Assembly (NCBI GenBank): GCA_023336765.1
Contig: JAMBLL010000136.1
Coordinates: 1 to 24,107, forward strand
Direction of reading: 5' to 3'
Source: Actinomycetes bacterium
GTDB lineage: Bacteria > Actinomycetota > Acidimicrobiia > Spongiisociales > UBA5794
DNA: 24,107 nucleotides
Positions within the stretch are counted from its first letter, which is position 1. Each line of letters begins with the position of its first letter. Position numbers and translations under genes: made by a program. Below, piece after piece: positions 23,655-24,107 of the stretch. Below the pieces are notes generated by a model. It worked only from the letters and a program-made list of their open reading frames with translations. It was not told the origin of the DNA and made no database searches.

Positions 23655-24107
23655 TCGCATCGCTGGTCGATCGGCTCGGTATCGGACACACCGAACTGAT
23701 CTCGATCGTCGGTGCTGGCGGCAAGACGACGCTCCTCCACGGGCTCGGCCGGGATCTCGCAAGCGTCGGGTACAGAGTCGTCCTGACCACGACGACAAGA
23801 ATGGCGGCCGATCAGGTCACCGAACCCGTCTGCTGGTCAACGATCCCCGACGATGTGACAGCTGCGCACGTGCATGGTACCCCTCTTTTCGTGATGTCCA
23901 GGCTGACCCCAGACAAGGCTGTGGGACCCGATCCGGCCAGCGTCGACCGGTTGTTCGAACGTTCTGCCGCTGACCATGTCATTGTTGAAGCCGACGGTGC
24001 ACGCACGATGTCGATCAAGTCTCCGGCAGACCACGAACCGATGATTCCGAGCCGCTCGACGTTGGTGATCGTCGTGGTTGGTGCAGATGCTCTGGGTAGG
24101 TCGCTGC
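23651..24107 (+). CDS. yqeC: selenium-dependent hydroxylase accessory protein YqeC (partial, runs off window)
   Basis: The first 152 codons of a YqeC-family protein; the reading frame is open at the window edge. A Walker A loop GAGGKTT lies at about residues 22-28 (SIVGAGGKTTLLHGLG), followed by VVLTTTTRMA and, further on, VIVEADGARTMSIKSPADHEP, which is the diagnostic family block. YqeC is a putative nucleotide-binding accessory protein found next to YqeB and selenium-dependent xanthine dehydrogenase or purine hydroxylase genes; its exact role is unknown. The ATG overlaps the yqeB stop (ATGA), preceded by GGGAAG. Genes further downstream, likely including other members of the pathway, are outside the window. 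Confidence 0.88.
   Translation, partial: MIASLVDRLGIGHTELISIVGAGGKTTLLHGLGRDLASVGYRVVLTTTTRMAADQVTEPVCWSTIPDDVTAAHVHGTPLFVMSRLTPDKAVGPDPASVDRLFERSAADHVIVEADGARTMSIKSPADHEPMIPSRSTLVIVVVGADALGRSL

Overview
The window is a dense, plasmid- and phage-free stretch of a GC-rich chromosome with 20 protein genes. No RNA gene, insertion sequence or CRISPR array was seen, and no gap longer than about 135 bases. High GC, many GTG starts, ATGA/GTGA start-stop overlaps, AAC-type lipoboxes followed by Ser/Asp/Thr-rich linkers, and strong GGAG-type ribosome binding sites suggest a Gram-positive-type actinobacterium (possibly Acidimicrobiia-like). This placement is inference only; no marker gene is present.

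Left part (1-5700): a three-gene set (secreted unknown protein, ApbE flavin transferase, heme-type ferric-reductase-like membrane protein), a trypsin-like/PDZ lipoprotein, a phosphoribosyltransferase, and an amidohydrolase of the 8-oxoguanine deaminase type, closed by a perfect 14-bp terminator hairpin. Middle part, minus strand (5720-14658): read in transcription order it is a transcarbamylase, carbamate kinase, and a complete BMP-family (nucleoside/purine type) ABC importer (lipoprotein, ATPase, two permeases), followed by a secreted LVIVD-repeat/PA-domain protein. Right part, plus strand (14741 to the end): a GntR/HutC regulator divergent from the first transcarbamylase, a YgeW-like transcarbamylase, NADP-type glutamate dehydrogenase, an unrecognised 129-residue protein, a YgfM-like FAD subunit, an XdhD-like fused molybdenum hydroxylase, XdhC, YqeB and the start of YqeC. 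The last genes are tightly overlapped.

The right part matches the composition of the enterobacterial yge-yqe-ygf-xdhD region and of gut anaerobe purine clusters: YqeB/YqeC are the marker proteins of selenium-dependent molybdenum hydroxylases, which carry labile selenium at the molybdenum site. With the purine-type importer, two transcarbamylases, carbamate kinase and glutamate dehydrogenase, a coherent hypothesis is import of a purine, opening by a Se/Mo hydroxylase and downstream enzymes outside the window, transfer of ureido (carbamoyl) groups to phosphate, and ATP formation by carbamate kinase with ammonia recaptured as glutamate. The most unusual molecular features are (i) a [2Fe-2S]-type domain on the hydroxylase in which all eight cluster cysteines are replaced although the fold sequence remains, (ii) two different transcarbamylases on opposite sides of one regulator, one being ATCase-like but lacking the aspartate-recognition residues, and (iii) a perfect 19-bp hairpin inside the glutamate dehydrogenase gene.
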